From NCBI GenBank assembly GCA_052380005.1, contig JBQTCJ010000002.1: a stretch of DNA of 64,000 nucleotides; one strand, 5' to 3'. The notes beneath the pieces were generated by a model that saw only the letters and a list, made by a program, of their open reading frames with translations, had not been told where the DNA came from and searched no databases. Positions 45,535-54,572 of this stretch are shown piece after piece. Origin of the DNA: Salinarimonas sp052380005 (GTDB lineage Bacteria > Pseudomonadota > Alphaproteobacteria > Rhizobiales > Beijerinckiaceae). Numbering within the stretch: the stretch's first letter is position 1; every line of letters begins with the position of its first letter. The position numbers and the translations under genes were made by a program.

Positions 45535-46227
45535 ATGAGCGGCAAGAGCATCGTCCTCGAAAACGTCGAGCTGAGCCTCGGGCGCGGCCCGGCGCGGGTG
45601 CACATCCTCAAGGGCGTGTCGCTCGGCGTCGACCGTGGCGAGGCGATCGGCCTCGTCGGGCCCTCGGGGTCGGGCAAGTCGACGCTGCTGATGACGATGG
45701 CGGGGCTCGAGCGGCCCGATGCGGGGCGCGTGACGATCGAGGGCGAGGAGCTCACCGCCATGGACGAGGACGCGCTCGCGCGCTTCCGCGGCCGGCGCAT
45801 CGGCATCGTCTTCCAGTCGTTCCACCTCGTGCCCACCATGACGGCGCTCGAGAACGTCGCCCTGCCGCTGGAGCTGGCGGGCAAGGGTGACGCCTTCGAC
45901 CGCGCCTCCGCCGAGCTGCGGGCGGTCGGGCTGGGCGAGCGGCTCTCGCACTATCCCGCCCAGCTCTCCGGCGGCGAGCAGCAGCGCGTCGCCATCGCCC
46001 GCGCGCTCGCCCCCGATCCGGCGATCCTCGTCGCCGACGAGCCCACCGGCAACCTCGACGAGACGACCGGCGGCTCGATCGTCGACCTGCTCTTCGCCCT
46101 GAAGCGCGAGCGCGGCGCGACGCTCGTCCTCGTCACCCACGACACCGGCCTCGCGCGGGCCTGCGACCGCATGATCCGCCTGCGCTCAGGCCGGATCGAG
46201 GCGGATGCGGACGCGGCGGCGGCGTGA
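45535..46227 (+). CDS. ybbA: ABC transporter ATP-binding protein (YbbA/LolD-like)
   Basis: This 230-aa ATPase is of the MacB/LolD type. Walker A is GPSGSGKST, the Q-loop region is FQSFHLVPTMTALENV, the signature is LSGGEQQRVAIARAL, Walker B is ILVADEPTGNLD, and VTHD is the switch. It should energise the FtsX-like protein encoded next, possibly for lipoprotein or envelope-substrate handling. An in-frame ATG at 45505 would add ten residues; neither start has a strong ribosome binding site. Its stop overlaps a GTG of the next gene. Confidence 0.9.
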   Translation: MSGKSIVLENVELSLGRGPARVHILKGVSLGVDRGEAIGLVGPSGSGKSTLLMTMAGLERPDAGRVTIEGEELTAMDEDALARFRGRRIGIVFQSFHLVPTMTALENVALPLELAGKGDAFDRASAELRAVGLGERLSHYPAQLSGGEQQRVAIARALAPDPAILVADEPTGNLDETTGGSIVDLLFALKRERGATLVLVTHDTGLARACDRMIRLRSGRIEADADAAAA

Positions 46228-46241
46228 GGGACGAGGCGACC

Positions 46242-48827
46242 ATGCACGGCACAGTCTCCGGCGCGGCCCCGAAGCGGGGCGCGGGCATCTCCTCGCTTCC
46301 CCTGGTCCTGCGCCTCGCGCTGCGCGAGCTGCGCTCCGGCCTGCGCGGCTTCGGCATCTTCCTGGCGTGCATCGCGCTCGGCGTGGCGGCGATCGCCGGC
46401 GTCTCGTCGGTGTCGCGCGCGCTCACCGAGGGCCTGGCCCGGGAGGGGCGCACCTTGCTGGGTGGCGACCTGAGCTTCCGCCTGATCCACCGCGAGGCGA
46501 CGCCCGCCGAGATCGCCACCTTGGAGGACTGGGGCGACGTCTCCCTCGTCGCCACGCTGCGCGGCATGGCCAACGCCGACACCGGTGCCGCGCTCGTCGA
46601 GATCAAGGCGGTGGACGCCGCCTATCCGATCGCCGGCGACCTCGTCACCGAGCCGCCGATGCCGCCCGCCGCGATCTTCGCCGAGGCGGACGGCGTCTAC
46701 GGCGCCGCCGTCGACCCCGTGCTGCTCGGCCGGCTCGACCTCGATATCGGCGACACGATCCGCATCGGCACGCAGGAGATCGCGCTGCGCACGGTGCTGC
46801 GCTCGGAGCCGGACAAGATCCAGGCGGGCTTCGACTTCGGCCCGCGTCTCCTCGTCTCGCGCGCGGCGCTCGACGCGACGGGGCTGGTCCAGCCGGGCAG
46901 CCTGGTGCGCTTCACCTACCGGCTCGACCTCGCCGGACCGGCGAACGACGACGCGCTCCTCGCCCGCGCGCAGGAAGCGATCGAGGCGGCGCAGCCGCAG
47001 GCGGGCTGGCGGGTGCGCTCGCGACTCAACGCCGACCCGGGGCTCGAGCGCAACATAGAGCGCTTCGCGCAGTTCCTGACGCTGGTCGGGCTCACCGCGC
47101 TCATCGTCGGGGGCGTGGGCGTCGCCAACGCCGTGCGCGGCTTCGTCGATCGCAAGCGCGAGTCGATCGCCACCATCAAGAGCCTCGGCGCGCCGGGCGG
47201 GCGGGTGGTCGCGATCTACCTCACGCAGGTGATGCTGATCGCCGGCATCGGCATCGCGATCGGGCTCGCCTTCGGGGCGGCTCTGCCCTTCGCGCTCGCG
47301 GCCGCGCTCGGCGCGATTCTTCCGATCCCGATCGCGCCGACGCTGGCGCCCGTCGAGCTCCTGCTCGCCGCGCTCTACGGGCTGCTCACCGCGCTCGCCT
47401 TCTCTCTCGCGCCGCTCGGGCGCGCCCACGACATCCAGGTCTCGGGGCTGTTCCGCGACCAGATCGATCCCGACCGCCGCTGGCCGCGCCGGCGCTACGT
47501 CGCCGGGGTCGCGCTCGCCATCGCGGCGCTGCTGGCGCTCTCGGTCTTCGCGGCCTTCGACCGGCGCGTGGCGCTGATCTTCATCGGCGCGGCGGCCGCG
47601 GCCTTCGTGCTCCTGCGCGTCGTCGCAACGGGGATGATGGCGCTCGCCCGGCGCCTGCCACGCCCGCGCGCCGCGGCCCCGCGGCTCGCGCTCGCCAACG
47701 TGCACCGGCCCGGCGCGCTGACGCCCTCGCTCGTGCTCTCGCTCGGGCTCGGCATCACGCTCCTCGTCACGCTCGCGGTGATCGACGGCAACATGCGCCG
47801 CCAGCTGACCGAGCGGCTCCCCGACGAGGCGCCGAGCTTCTTCTTCGTGGACATCCCATCCTCGGAGATCGACGGCTTCGCGGGCTTCCTCCGGGCGCAG
47901 GCGCCAGGGAGCGAGATCCAGCGCGTGCCGATGCTGCGCGGGCGGCTCGTCTCGCTCGGCGGCGTGCCGGTCGAGCAGATCGCCGCCGATCCGGACGCGG
48001 CCTGGGTGCTCGACGGCGATCGCGGCATCACCTACGAGGCCGAGATGCCGGAGGGCTCGGAGATCGTCGCCGGCGAATGGTGGGGCGAGGACCCGCGCGA
48101 GAACCTCGTCTCCTTCGACGACGAGCTCGCCGCGGGGCTCGGTCTTTCGATCGGAGACGAAGTCGTGGTCAACGTGCTCGGGCGCGACATCTCGGCGACG
48201 ATCGCGAACTTCCGCCGGGTCGAGTGGGAATCGCTCGGCATCAACTTCGTCATGGTGTTCTCGCCCAACACCTTCGCAGGCGCTCCGCACGCGCACATCG
48301 CGACCCTCACGCTGCCCGACGATGCCGCGACCGAGGAGGCCGAGATCGCGCTCCTGCGCGAAGCGGCGCGCACCTACCCGATGGTGACCTCGGTGCGGGT
48401 GAAGGACGCGCTCGAGGCGGTGAACGCCGTGGTCGAGCAGCTCGTGCTCGCCATCCGCGGCGCCTCCTCGATCGCGGTGGCGGCGAGCGTGCTCGTGCTC
48501 GCCGGCGCGCTCGCCGCGGGGCACCGGGCGCGCCTCTACGACGCCGTCGTGCTCAAGACGCTCGGCGCCACGCGGGCCAAGCTGGTGGGCGCCTACGCGC
48601 TGGAGTACGGCCTGCTCGGCCTCGCCACCGCGGTGTTCGGCCTCGTCGCGGGCGCGCTCGCGGGGTGGGTGATCGTCACGCAGATCATGAACCTCGAGTT
48701 CGCGATGGTCTGGGCCGGGCCGATCGCAGCCGCGGCGATCGCGATCGTGGTCACGGTGACCTTCGGCCTGCTCGGCACCTGGCGCATCCTCTCCCAGAAG
48801 CCGGCGCCCTATCTGCGGACACTGTAG
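46242..48827 (+). CDS. ybbP: FtsX-like permease (YbbP family)
   Basis: This 861-aa inner-membrane protein has ten or so helices in the duplicated FtsX arrangement: one N-terminal helix (GIFLACIALGVAAIAGV), a large periplasmic domain, and a four-helix block near residues 285-460. A second periplasmic domain and a final three-helix block (SIAVAASVLVLAGALAAGHRARLYDAVVLKTLGATR...) follow. The ATG at 46242 has GAGG upstream. A GTG at 46224 overlapping the ybbA stop is the alternative. It partners YbbA; the transported substrate of this family is not established. Confidence 0.9.
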   Translation: MHGTVSGAAPKRGAGISSLPLVLRLALRELRSGLRGFGIFLACIALGVAAIAGVSSVSRALTEGLAREGRTLLGGDLSFRLIHREATPAEIATLEDWGDVSLVATLRGMANADTGAALVEIKAVDAAYPIAGDLVTEPPMPPAAIFAEADGVYGAAVDPVLLGRLDLDIGDTIRIGTQEIALRTVLRSEPDKIQAGFDFGPRLLVSRAALDATGLVQPGSLVRFTYRLDLAGPANDDALLARAQEAIEAAQPQAGWRVRSRLNADPGLERNIERFAQFLTLVGLTALIVGGVGVANAVRGFVDRKRESIATIKSLGAPGGRVVAIYLTQVMLIAGIGIAIGLAFGAALPFALAAALGAILPIPIAPTLAPVELLLAALYGLLTALAFSLAPLGRAHDIQVSGLFRDQIDPDRRWPRRRYVAGVALAIAALLALSVFAAFDRRVALIFIGAAAAAFVLLRVVATGMMALARRLPRPRAAAPRLALANVHRPGALTPSLVLSLGLGITLLVTLAVIDGNMRRQLTERLPDEAPSFFFVDIPSSEIDGFAGFLRAQAPGSEIQRVPMLRGRLVSLGGVPVEQIAADPDAAWVLDGDRGITYEAEMPEGSEIVAGEWWGEDPRENLVSFDDELAAGLGLSIGDEVVVNVLGRDISATIANFRRVEWESLGINFVMVFSPNTFAGAPHAHIATLTLPDDAATEEAEIALLREAARTYPMVTSVRVKDALEAVNAVVEQLVLAIRGASSIAVAASVLVLAGALAAGHRARLYDAVVLKTLGATRAKLVGAYALEYGLLGLATAVFGLVAGALAGWVIVTQIMNLEFAMVWAGPIAAAAIAIVVTVTFGLLGTWRILSQKPAPYLRTL

Positions 48828-49109
48828 CGGAACTTCTCGCCCGTCCGGGGGGGGAGGGCCGCTCTCTTCGAAATATACATGGCGTGGCTGGAGATATACG
48901 CGCCGCCGCCGCCATTCTTCACGATCGCGGCGAAAACTGTTCACGATTCTTCTTCGCCTGCGACGTCTCGCGCGCGAGAGGGCCTTGCGAAGCGTGGCCC
49001 GACCCCACATATTCGCAGCTGAAACGCCGCCCTCGCGCGGCGACGGAGCGTCGACGCCTTCGAGACGTCGCGCGGACCGTGGCTCAATTCTCGAGAGGAT
49101 GGGGTTCCG

Positions 49110-49841
49110 ATGAACGACCAGAACCGCTTCGCCTACGGCACCGGCGTGGCGCGTCCGCAGGCCGAGATCGACCAGGGCCTGCGGGCGTTCATGCTCGGTG
49201 TCTACAACAACATGGCGCTCGGGCTCGGCATCACCGGCGTCGTCGCCTTCGCGACCTACCTCGTGGCGGCGTCGTCCCCGGCGGTCGCCCAGACGCTGTA
49301 CGCCAGCCCGCTGCGCTGGGTGCTGATGCTGGCCCCGCTCGCCTTCATCTTCTTCTTCACCTTCAAGATCGAGAGCATGAGCGCCGCCAAGGCGCGGTCC
49401 ATGTTCTTCCTGTTCTCGGCGGTGATGGGCCTGTCGCTGTCGACGATCTTCCTCGTCTTCACGGGCGAGTCGATCGTGCAGGTGTTCTTCGTCACGGCCG
49501 CGGCCTTCGGTGGCCTGAGCCTCTACGGCTACACGACGAAGCGCTCGCTGTCGGGCATGGGCTCGTTCCTGATCATGGGCCTGATCGGCCTGATCATCGC
49601 CATGGTGGTCAACATCTTCCTCGCCTCGTCGGCGATGGCCTTCGCCATCTCGATCATCGGCGTGCTGATCTTCGCGGGCCTCACCGCGTGGGACACGCAG
49701 CGCCTGAAGGAGATGTACCTCTACGGCAATTTCGACGGCGAGACCGCCGGTCGGGTCTCCGTGATGGGTGCCCTGTCGCTGTACCTGAACTTCATCAACA
49801 TGTTCCAGTTCCTCCTCGCCCTGATGGGCAACCGGGAGTGA
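49110..49841 (+). CDS. Bax inhibitor-1/YccA family membrane protein
   Basis: This 243-aa inner-membrane protein has seven hydrophobic segments in the UPF0005/BI-1 pattern. YNNMALGLGITGVVAFATY lies at about 30-48, FFFTFKIESMSAAKA at 87-101, and AAFGGLSLYGYTTKRSLSGMGSFLIMGLIG lies near 130-160. A C-terminal LYLNFINMFQFLL precedes GNRE. Relatives modulate calcium leak or FtsH proteolysis, so the precise role is unsettled. GAGAGGATGGGG lies before the ATG. A strong terminator follows. Confidence 0.93.
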   Translation: MNDQNRFAYGTGVARPQAEIDQGLRAFMLGVYNNMALGLGITGVVAFATYLVAASSPAVAQTLYASPLRWVLMLAPLAFIFFFTFKIESMSAAKARSMFFLFSAVMGLSLSTIFLVFTGESIVQVFFVTAAAFGGLSLYGYTTKRSLSGMGSFLIMGLIGLIIAMVVNIFLASSAMAFAISIIGVLIFAGLTAWDTQRLKEMYLYGNFDGETAGRVSVMGALSLYLNFINMFQFLLALMGNRE

Positions 49842-49899
49842 TCTGGGCCCGGTGAGGCGGTCCCGACGGCCCGCCGATCCAACTCGATGCGAAATGGAG

Positions 49900-49926
49900 A
49901 AGCCTCGGCGCGAGCCGGGGCTTTTT
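49900..49926 (+). terminator. Rho-independent terminator after the BI-1 family gene
   Basis: AAGCCTCGGC-GCGA-GCCGGGGCTT is a 10-bp stem with one G-T wobble, followed by TTT. It lies about 60 bp after the stop codon. Confidence 0.85.
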
Positions 49927-50715
49927 CACTTTGCGGCCGGACCGCACACAGCCTCCTCTCACGATGTGAAAATCGGTTGGTGGTCGAGACGATGCTCCAG
50001 AATGAGCCTCTCGGGCGCTCTCGGTCCCTGTCCGGCTGCATCGTTCCTTCCTCGCGCGACCGGCCTCCACTCCCAGCGATGACGCTCCGGCTCTCGCGAC
50101 CGCGGCGGCGCGCACCCGCCGGTCGTGCGGTGCCGGGGGCCGCCTCGACCGGGAGATCTCGCCGGACGCCCGAATGGCTGCATCCCGCGCGCCGTCGCGA
50201 GACGCGGGTGGAGGTCGTCCTCGCGCGCAGCCCGCCCGCCGGTGGCCGAATCGACGTTCGCGTTGCCGAGCTTCGCCGCCAGGCCGGGTCCTGGAGGTGG
50301 CGTCGAGCCGGCGATGCCGACGAGCCTCCGCATGTCGCGAACCCTCGGCGAACGGATGCGCCGTCCTGTCCCGGCGCTCCGGCTCCAGCACTGGATTCGC
50401 GCTCCCGCCGTCCGCGGGGAGCCGCGTGCACCGGCGCTGCCCATGCGCTCGTTCGCCGGGTTCGAGCCGCGGGGCGCCGCCGGTGAAGGATGCGCGGGGG
50501 GCGTGCGCGACACGATCCTCGAGCCCGAGGCGGGCGGCTTTCTCGTGATCCCCCGTCCCGCACCCGACCACGATTCGCCGAGCCGCCCGGTGCGAACCCG
50601 CCGACGCGATCGCGTGCCATGGATGGAGGGGGGGGCGGACCCGCCCCCCTCGTCGATCGGACGTGCGTCCGTACCAAGTGCGACGGCATGGCCCCCCGGG
50701 CGGAGCACCTCCCGA
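49927..50715. other. Long gap without a supportable gene
   Basis: About 790 bp lie between two convergent terminators. Frames are open on both strands, but they are rich in Arg, Pro and Gly with no domain, ribosome binding site or hydrophobic pattern. I regard them as noise of very GC-rich DNA. A G-run/C-run inverted repeat (50626-50651) is the only structured part noticed. Confidence 0.5.
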
Positions 50716-50747
50716 AACGAAAAGAGCCCCGGCTTTCGCCGGGGCTC
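50716..50747 (-). terminator. Rho-independent terminator of porin 1
   Basis: Read on the minus strand, GAGCCCCGGC-GAAA-GCCGGGGCTC forms a perfect 10-bp stem with a GNRA-type loop followed by TTTTCG. It begins 23 bp after the porin stop codon. Confidence 0.88.
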
Positions 50748-50769
50748 CTCTCGAACCGTGCGGGACGGA

Positions 50770-52050
50770 TCAGAAGTCGCGCTGGATGCGCAGACGGCCG
50801 GCCCAACGCGAGCCGTCGTCGTTGGTGGCGACGAGCGACTGGACGCCGTTGTTGTAGACCCACACGCGGTTCTCGGTGTCGATCTCCGTGTAGGCGACGT
50901 CGGCCGAGAAGGTCAGGCCGGACACCGGACGCCAGTTCAGGCGGGTGCCGAGCTGCCACCAGGTGTAGTCCTGCACCGTGGCGGTCGTGACGATCGCGCC
51001 CGGAGCGGCCTGGAACGCGGCCGTGGTCGGAACGTCGACCTCGCCGTACGCACCCTGGATGTCCTGCCAGATGGTGGGGGTCCAGTAGTGACGGAAGGCG
51101 GCCGCGAGCGACCACGCCTCGGTCGTGACCAGCGAGGTGCCGAGCACGTTGACGTAGGCGTCGTTCAGGCCGACCGAGAACTCCGACACGGTGGTCGGGG
51201 CATCGGCGTAGGAGACCGCACCGTCGGCGTAGACCGCCTGCAGCCACAGGGCGTCGCCGGCCGCGATCATCGGCAGGCGGATGTTGATGCCGGCGCCGAT
51301 CGCCCAGCCGAGCTCGTCGTCGATCGTGACGTTCGGGACGCTGTGACGGACCTGGTGCAGGGCACCCATGACCTGCGCCGAGCCCCACGCCTGCGAGACG
51401 TTCAGGTTGGCGACGAGGTCCGGCAGCTCCTGGCCGCCGTAGATGTTGGCGCCGGCCGCCGTGCGGATGCCGGTGCGGCGAGCGAGGCCGTCCTCGACCG
51501 CGATCGTGGCCGAGAAGCCCGAGCCGAACGTCGCGGTGTAGGCGAGCACCTCGACGGACGGATCCGAGAGACCCTCGGACACGGACATCAGGTTGCCGCC
51601 GAAGAACGAGAAGAACGACGTGATGCGACCGGCGGTCAGGCCAGCGAACTGGATGAAGCCCTGGTCGAGGTACGCGTCCTCGGCACCCGCGACGCCGCGG
51701 TCGCCGTTGATGCGGATGAACGAGCGCAGCGTGCCCATCTCGGTCGCCGTGCGGGCGTCGAACGCGAGCGAGCCGCGCGCGAAGAAGCCGATGTCGTCCT
51801 GCGTGCGGCCGACGGCCGTGTCGAGGTTCTCGGCGAAGCGATACTCGACGCGGACGTAGCCGGAGATCTGCAGGCAGGTCTCGGTGCCGGGGATGACGAA
51901 GAAGCCCGTGCCGCCGATCGGGGCGTTCGGGCAGGTGCGGACGTAGTCGACCGGCGCCGCGGCGCGGACCGGAAGATCGGCAGCTTGAGCCCCGGCGACC
52001 GCGACGAGACCGGCGGCAGACCCGAGGAGAAGGCTCTTGGCGAGCTTCAT
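50770..52050 (-). CDS. Outer-membrane porin 1 (rhizobial porin family), complete
   Basis: This 426-aa trimeric beta-barrel porin has a Sec signal peptide (KLAKSLLLGSAAGLVAVAG, cleaved after AQA at residue 23). The mature start ADLPVRAAAPVDYVRTCPN is typical of alphaproteobacterial porins. Alternating amphipathic strands run to a C-terminal Phe (RIQRDF), the signal for BAM insertion. GGAGG lies 8 nt before the ATG at 52050. Its mature region is closely similar to the inverted second porin at 54667-55976. The two share an 88-bp identical block at the mature N-terminus and a 44-bp identical block across the stop codon. Upstream lies a ~1-kb non-coding region. Confidence 0.95.
   Translation of the reverse strand: MKLAKSLLLGSAAGLVAVAGAQAADLPVRAAAPVDYVRTCPNAPIGGTGFFVIPGTETCLQISGYVRVEYRFAENLDTAVGRTQDDIGFFARGSLAFDARTATEMGTLRSFIRINGDRGVAGAEDAYLDQGFIQFAGLTAGRITSFFSFFGGNLMSVSEGLSDPSVEVLAYTATFGSGFSATIAVEDGLARRTGIRTAAGANIYGGQELPDLVANLNVSQAWGSAQVMGALHQVRHSVPNVTIDDELGWAIGAGINIRLPMIAAGDALWLQAVYADGAVSYADAPTTVSEFSVGLNDAYVNVLGTSLVTTEAWSLAAAFRHYWTPTIWQDIQGAYGEVDVPTTAAFQAAPGAIVTTATVQDYTWWQLGTRLNWRPVSGLTFSADVAYTEIDTENRVWVYNNGVQSLVATNDDGSRWAGRLRIQRDF
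51896..51983 (-). repeat. 88-bp inverted repeat, porin 1 copy
   Basis: Read on the minus strand from 51983, this block (starting CTGCCGATCTTCCGG, ending GGCTTCTTCGT) is identical to 54667-54754 on the plus strand, with no mismatch. Its upstream edge coincides with the last two bases of the codon before the signal-peptidase site. Beyond that edge the two sequences are unrelated. Confidence 0.9.
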
Positions 52051-53107
52051 TAGATGACCTCCAAAGTTTCGAGACCCTGGGGGGCCGGGTGTTTCGCCAC
52101 GAGAACTCGTCGAGACTCGGAAGCTGTCCCTTTTCCCCTGTGACCCGCCGCCGAGCCCTTGGCACCGACGACGAGCTGCGACCGAGGACCCCCCGTCGCG
52201 AGAAAAGGTTTGCCGTGCGTCCCGCGCCGGATCAAGCGCGTTTGCGCCCCGATGCCGGCCGTGGGGGCTCTTCGGGTGGCTGTGTTGCACAAAGGCCACG
52301 AGAATGGCGGCCTCCGGGCGGGAAAGAGGCGGTTTCGCGCGGCTCGAGCGGCCGGCGCGCGGGTGTCGCGCCGGTCTCGCGCCGGCGCGGCGCACGCCGC
52401 GGTGCATCGGCGCGAGCGATTCTCCCCTGAGAGACTCCGTTACGGCGGACGGCGGACGGCGGCCGCGCGCTCGGCGATGTGGCGTGCCGGATCCTCCACG
52501 CCCGTTCTCTCGTGGCGCATTCTCGTCCGCGCACGCACGCTACTACGCGCACGCACGCTAGTACGCGCGCGCAGGCTCGCGCGCGCCGCCGCCCCATCCC
52601 ACGGCGCCCGACGCCCGCGCGCCGGGCGCGGATGCGTTCGCGCACGTCGCGTGGGCCGTTCCGCACGCGGTGCCGCCCGCTTCCCGCAAGGATCGTCGCC
52701 GAAGTACGACGGCGGGGGAGCGTCTCCGCCCATGACGGCGGGTGCGCGTTCGCCGAATCACGCGGACACCTCGGCATGGCGAGGCAGCCCATCCCGCAAA
52801 ACCGAACCGCTCCACGTCCGGGCAGGGCGCGGCAAGAGTTACGGAAGCTTGTCAGCCGAGCCTTATTCTTGCCGCGGATGCTGCGGCACCGTTGCCGCAA
52901 GCGTCCCAGGGATGAGCGCGTTGGCCTTACCGTGCAATGAACTGATTTTTATTCGCAGAGGACTTGTCGCGCGGACCGAATTCACGTACCTGAAAGACCT
53001 GACGTCATAGACGACGCGTGAGCGGGATCGCGATTCGGTGTTCGGTAAAGCGCCGCATGCAGCTCCGCTCGCTCTCGATCCCCTGTCACGAGATTAGGAC
53101 CGGCTCA
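52051..53107. other. Porin 1 upstream region and mucR leader, non-coding
   Basis: About 1 kb between two divergent starts holds no supportable gene; frames are Arg/Ala-rich and lack domains. The porin promoter should lie here. A TTGATC (minus strand, near 52230) is a possible but weak -35. The part next to mucR (52930-53000) is AT-richer, as expected for an autoregulated MucR promoter. The middle (52490-52660) is extremely GC-rich and alternates CG and CGCA repeats. Confidence 0.55.
52529..52564. repeat. Two tandem copies of an 18-bp unit
   Basis: The unit GCGCACGCACGCTACTAC is followed directly by a copy with a single change (CTAGTAC). A decayed third copy (GCGCGCGCAGGCTCGCGC) comes after it. 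It lies in the non-coding middle of the porin 1 / mucR gap. Confidence 0.7.
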
Positions 53108-53575
53108 ATGAGCGACACGACTCAACCGAACAACTACATCGAGCTCGCCGCGGAGATCGTCTCGGCCTACGTGAGCAACAACTCGCTGCCGACGGCGGAG
53201 CTGCCCGGCCTGATCGACGCCGTGCACGGCGCGCTGACCAAGGTGGCCACCGGCGCGACCGAGCAGCCGGTCGAGGCGCCCGTCCCCGCCGTGCCGATCA
53301 AGAAGTCGATCACGCCGGACTACATCATCTGCCTGGAGGACGGGAAGAAGTTCAAGTCGCTCAAGCGCCACCTGCGCACGAAGTACGACATGACGCCCGA
53401 CCAGTACCGCGCCAAGTGGGGCCTGCCGGCGGACTACCCGATGGTCGCCCCGAACTACGCCAGTGCCCGCTCCGAGCTCGCCAAGGCCATGGGCCTGGGC
53501 GCGCAGCGCCGCAAGGCCGAGCCGGAGGCCGCCCCCGCGCCGGCCCGCGGCCGCGGCCGCAAGAAGGTCGCGTGA
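53108..53575 (+). CDS. mucR: MucR/Ros family transcriptional regulator, zinc-ligand-poor variant
   Basis: This 155-aa pleiotropic regulator is of the Ros/MucR type, which in rhizobia and Brucella binds AT-rich DNA and controls surface polysaccharide, motility and virulence genes. The N-terminal oligomerisation region is AAEIVSAYVSNNSLP. The DNA-binding part reads ICLEDGKKFKSLKRHLRTKYDMTPDQYRAKWGLP. Compared with Ros (C-x2-C, then H and H five residues on), only Cys75 and His88 remain; the others are Asp78 and Tyr93. Zinc-free Ros homologues are known (Mesorhizobium Ml4), so the protein may still fold. ATG 53108 is chosen by length. A strong terminator follows. Confidence 0.92.
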   Translation: MSDTTQPNNYIELAAEIVSAYVSNNSLPTAELPGLIDAVHGALTKVATGATEQPVEAPVPAVPIKKSITPDYIICLEDGKKFKSLKRHLRTKYDMTPDQYRAKWGLPADYPMVAPNYASARSELAKAMGLGAQRRKAEPEAAPAPARGRGRKKVA

Positions 53576-53614
53576 GGCACGGGCTACCCCGCCGCCTACG
53601 CACGACGCTCATGG

Positions 53615-53643
53615 GAAGGCCGCCTCCGGGCGGCCTTCTTTCG
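53615..53643. terminator. Bidirectional terminator between mucR and folD
   Basis: GAAGGCCGCC-TCCG-GGCGGCCTTC is a perfect 10-bp stem followed by TTTCG. It serves mucR on the plus strand and, read the other way, precedes less obvious U residues for folD. Confidence 0.85.
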
Positions 53644-53651
53644 TTTCGGCC

Positions 53652-54527
53652 TCAGAGCCCGCGGCGGGACCGCGCCGCCTGCAGCGTGTTGGCGAGCAGG
53701 CAGGCGATCGTCATGGGCCCGACGCCGCCCGGCACCGGCGTGATCGCGCTCGCCACCGCCGCGGCCTCCGCGAAGGCGACGTCGCCGACGAGCCGCGTCT
53801 CGCCCGCGCCCGCCTCCGGTCTCGGCACCCGGTTGATGCCGACGTCGATGACGATCGCGCCGGGCTTGATCCAGTCTCCCCGCACCATCTCCGGCCGCCC
53901 CACCGCCGCGACGAGCACGTCCGCGCGCCGGCAGACGTCGGCGAGGTCGCGGGTGCGCGAATGGGCGATGGTCACCGTCGCCGAGCGCTGGAGCAGGAGC
54001 TGCGCCATCGGCTTGCCGACGATGTTCGAGCGCCCGATCACCACCGCCTCGAGCCCGGCGATGTCGGGGCGGACCGACGCGATCAGCATCGACGCGCCCA
54101 GCGGCGTGCAGGGAACGAGGCCGGGCATGCCGGTGGCGAGGCGCCCGACGTTCACCGGGTGGAAGCCGTCGACGTCCTTCTCCGGCACGATCGCCTCGAT
54201 CACCGCCTGGGCGTCGATCTGCGCGGGCAGCGGCAGCTGGACCAGGATGCCGTCGACGGCGGGGTCGGCGTTGAGGGTCGCGACGAGGGCGAGCAGCTCG
54301 GCCTGGCTGGTCGAGGCGGGCAGGCGGTGCTGGAAGGAGCGCATCCCCGCCTCGCCCGTCTGCGCCGCCTTGTTGCGCACGTAGACCTGGCTCGCGGGGT
54401 CCTCGCCGACGAGGACGACCGCCAGGCCCGGCACGACGCCCAGGGCCGCGAGGGCGCGGACGTCCTCCGCCACGCGCGCGCGCAGGCCCGCGGCGTAGGC
54501 CTTGCCGTCGATGAGGGTGGCGGTCAT
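53652..54527 (-). CDS. folD: Bifunctional methylenetetrahydrofolate dehydrogenase / methenyltetrahydrofolate cyclohydrolase
   Basis: This 291-aa cytosolic enzyme interconverts methylene- and formyl-tetrahydrofolate with NADP. SQVYVRNKAAQTGEAG holds the catalytic Tyr and Lys. ILVQLPLPAQID, PEKDVDGFHPVNVGRL and the NADP-site GRSNIVGKPMAQLL follow. ITPVPGGVGPMTIACLL ends the fold. Gene and length are normal. Its ATG lies 46 bp from the apparent start of the second porin frame, on the other strand. Confidence 0.96.
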   Translation of the reverse strand: MTATLIDGKAYAAGLRARVAEDVRALAALGVVPGLAVVLVGEDPASQVYVRNKAAQTGEAGMRSFQHRLPASTSQAELLALVATLNADPAVDGILVQLPLPAQIDAQAVIEAIVPEKDVDGFHPVNVGRLATGMPGLVPCTPLGASMLIASVRPDIAGLEAVVIGRSNIVGKPMAQLLLQRSATVTIAHSRTRDLADVCRRADVLVAAVGRPEMVRGDWIKPGAIVIDVGINRVPRPEAGAGETRLVGDVAFAEAAAVASAITPVPGGVGPMTIACLLANTLQAARSRRGL

Positions 54528-54572
54528 GAGGCTCTCCCGGCGTGAGCGACGCCGCGCCCGACGGGCCGGCGC

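Noticed and set aside
49959..50708. Frames of about 200-260 codons on both strands in the gap after the BI-1 gene
   Set aside because: Arg/Pro/Gly-rich composition, no recognisable domain, no ribosome binding site, and they cross the porin terminator or each other.
52159..53010. Frames of 150-280 codons between porin 1 and mucR
   Set aside because: Low-complexity Arg/Ala translation of CG-alternating DNA, with no start signals. Better explained as promoter and leader DNA.
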